A stretch of DNA of 64,000 nt from Plecoglossus altivelis. Lineage: Eukaryota; Chordata; Actinopteri; Osmeriformes; Plecoglossidae. Each line of letters opens with the position of its first letter. The stretch's first letter is position 1. The DNA lies in the NCBI GenBank assembly GCA_036571765.1, contig BROE01000020.1, positions 11,716,607 through 11,780,606 of the forward strand. The letters run 5' to 3'. Positions 61,801 through 64,000 of the stretch are shown here, piece by piece. The notes under the pieces are model-generated. The model was not told where the DNA came from, ran no database searches, and saw only the letters and a program-made list of their open reading frames with translations. Both the position numbers and the translations under genes were made by a program.

Positions 61801-64000
61801 CTGACTCTGGGGAACACCGCAAAAGGGAGGCCAGAGTTACGTTACTTCATAATCCACAGTACTTTCACAGCATATTACAATTCATCTCATCCACTTTAGA
61901 ACATGCTCACATATCAGCCTTGGCTCATGTATTCCTCTGCTTAATTCGTGGAAACTTCAACAATGTAACACGCTAATCTAATATCTACAAACATGAGACT
62001 CCCTCACCCCAGGAACAGGCTTAGTACGGAGGCCCAAGGCCCCCACTGCCAGGCCTGCTGGCAGACCCTCACACCATGCCTGGATGCTCCGGTAGATTCT
62101 AAGTTCCTCTTTCCTGTGTGGTGAGGCATATCATTCACAGAGCCAGCAGGGGTCAGAAGGGTCAGCTCCACCTGCAGTGCTGAGGGCCTGGCTTTCAGTA
62201 GAGGGCTTTAAGATGACACTTGAGTACAAGGCTACAGTCATTCTTCTGCTGCTCTTGCTCTTCCCTTCCCCATCTTAACCCCACCCTTAACCTACTCTCT
62301 GCCTACTTGGTCCTGCAGTGGTATTTTACCGGTCAAGCGCAAACTGTACTCTAATCCTGATCTATCGCTGCCATATCTTTGATCCACCTCTTCTACCTCT
62401 CTGCTCTGGTCATGAGCTCCCCACCTGCCTGTCTCCAAAGCTGGAATGCTCTGAGTTCACATTATGAATTATATATTCCTCATCTGATTAATTTAGCACT
62501 CAGGCCTCTGTTTTCAGACTGTCACTGTCATTAGAGATCAGGGCTCGTTTAGGTAAACCTGGAAACACATGACATGTTTTGTTTCCAGTCAATGTCATTC
62601 ATGAACATTAGCATGCAAATAAAACAAACTTTACGCAAAGTGTACGTTTCGACATGACAAGCACATTTCCCCATTATCCTGTGTCATGATAACGTGTCGT
62701 AATAACACATTTAAGGACACATTCATATGAGTGTTGAATTATCCAAGCCCTGAATCTGTAGAAGATTTAACCTCTGTCAATGTTGTGAAGTAGCTCATTC
62801 CAGAATATTCTGGTGTTGCTTTACCGGGTGAGTAGTAATTACTGGATTAGTATGAGTGAAAATACCGAGTGGTGAAATTATCTTCAACAGGCCCCTCAGT
62901 GTAGGACCCAAGTGACAGCTGACTCCCACTGCTGGTGTAGAAGGAAGAGGAGAGAGCTTGTAAACAAGACTGAGGGACAGGCTCGAAGACTAGTGGTGGG
63001 AGGGTGGTGTGCATCAACAAGGCGAAGGGGCCACTGGGACATTTTAGAGATGCCTCTCTAAGCTCCAGGCAATAATTGTCGATGACAGAGCTACTTATAG
63101 CCCTAGTTCTGATTGGCGATGACAGAGGTGCAGATATAGCCCTGCTGCTGTAACCCAAGCTCTGCCTGGATCTCAGACCGCTGTTCCCCCGGCCCTCGGA
63201 TTAGACATGAAGGAGAAGGGGGCTGAGAAGACTAGTCAATGACAGCTACAATTCTGGCTCTACCATACTGCTGCCAGCTTCTGCATCATCCCATTAGCTC
63301 TCCCCTTTGCTCTCTTCCCCTTTATAAGCATCTCTTTTCTAGCAATCTCTCTTTCTGTCTCTGTCTCTTTCGTTGCACTCCTTGTTTGTTGACTACCTCG
63401 TTTGTAGACTACCTCGTTTGTAGACTACCATACAGTCTCTTTCTCCACTCCACTTTCACGCTCTTTAATGATCCTCTCCTCTACTCAACTTTGTTCTTCC
63501 TGTCTCCTCTTGCCCTTCTCAGATGGGTCTGTGGGGATCAATGAAGGTCAACTATCAATTACAAGTTAAAAGAGTATCAACAGTCCAGGAAAAATGACTG
63601 GATATGAGAAAGAGGAGGAAGGGTGTCAGAGAAAATACAGACGGATTGAAAGAGAGAGTAAGAGGATAAAATATAGATTTATCAGGGCAGAGTAGAAAGA
63701 GAGAGAGAGATGGACTTTAGGTCACTGGAGTTAAACAAGGAGAGATTAAGTTAAAATGATATTTGGAGATGGACTGAGAAACACTAGGAAAAGAAGCTGC
63801 GGGGAAAGGGATTAAGATGAACGAGGGAAAATGGAGGAGATTTAAAAGGGTGAGAAAATGAGAACAAGCGAGCGTCCCTGAAATCCTTTTCTCTCCGAGC
63901 GTGATGTGCTTTGATGTTTTATCTATAAAGCGACAAAGGCACAGAACCAAAACCAGAGAAAACTGGTCCAGCAGCCCAATCTACTGTACTGCCCCACGGG
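61801..64000. other. znf385a intron (5' side)
   Basis: Intronic sequence up to the window edge. It contains a 16-17 bp tandem unit (GACTACCTCGTTTGTA) about 2.5 times near 63388-63430. The expected first half of zinc finger 1 was searched for on the minus strand and not found. Open frames here lack splice sites and family motifs. Confidence 0.55.
63388..63430. repeat. Short tandem repeat, 16-17 bp unit
   Basis: GACTACCTCGTTTGTA occurs twice in tandem, followed by a partial third copy (GACTACCA). Confidence 0.75.

Noticed and set aside
62010..62115. Possible upstream znf385a exon on the minus strand (LPAGLAVGALGLRTKPVPG before GTGAGG)
   Set aside because: Open and followed by a donor, but it lacks the expected zinc-finger half that must precede AEAHYKGNRH, and its acceptor is poor.
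1..64000. tRNA, rRNA, CRISPR arrays, viral or intact transposon genes
   Set aside because: None seen by eye; only simple repeats and small worn repeat fragments are present.

Overview
This window is nuclear DNA from a ray-finned (teleost) fish. The genes are split into many small exons with canonical vertebrate splice sites, introns are short, microsatellites (CA/GT, CT/GA, AT) are frequent, and the gene set is vertebrate with teleost traits, such as a tac3 precursor carrying both a neurokinin F and a neurokinin B. There is no bacterial, plasmid or phage material, no CRISPR array and no operon. I cannot name the species.

Layout from left to right: arhgef25 (Rho-family GEF, + strand, first exon not found, 3231-12590); b4galnt1 (GM2/GD2 synthase, - strand, 16007-20481); os9 (ER-associated degradation lectin, + strand, 23494-30312); a C1GALT1-type core 1 O-glycan synthase (+, 32807-34619); tac3 (neurokinin precursor, -, 37419-38287); apof (apolipoprotein F, +, 43668-44969); stat2 (interferon signal transducer, +, 46627-54016); gpr84 (medium-chain fatty-acid receptor, -, 55361-56620); and the 3' half of znf385a (-, 59326-61800, 5' exons beyond the window). 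Intergenic stretches hold UTRs, probable polyadenylation signals, simple repeats and a few worn dispersed-repeat fragments.

From what I know of human gene order, this collects loci spread over human 12q13-q14 (ARHGEF25-B4GALNT1-OS9; TAC3, APOF-STAT2; GPR84-ZNF385A), with a C1GALT1 family member that in human lies on chromosome 7. The genes are transcribed separately. Three of four consecutive genes act in the secretory pathway on glycans (ganglioside synthesis, glycan-dependent ERAD, O-glycan core 1 synthesis), and stat2 and gpr84 are both innate-immune genes, but the sequence shows no shared regulation.

The points most worth a second look are: a CAGG tetranucleotide repeat inside a probable arhgef25 exon, whose copy number sets the reading frame and which is out of frame here; apolipoprotein F with an extra four-cysteine segment before a furin-type site at the known maturation position; a neurokinin B ending in Leu instead of Met; and a GC-AG intron in the core 1 synthase gene. 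I found no wholly new multi-gene system.
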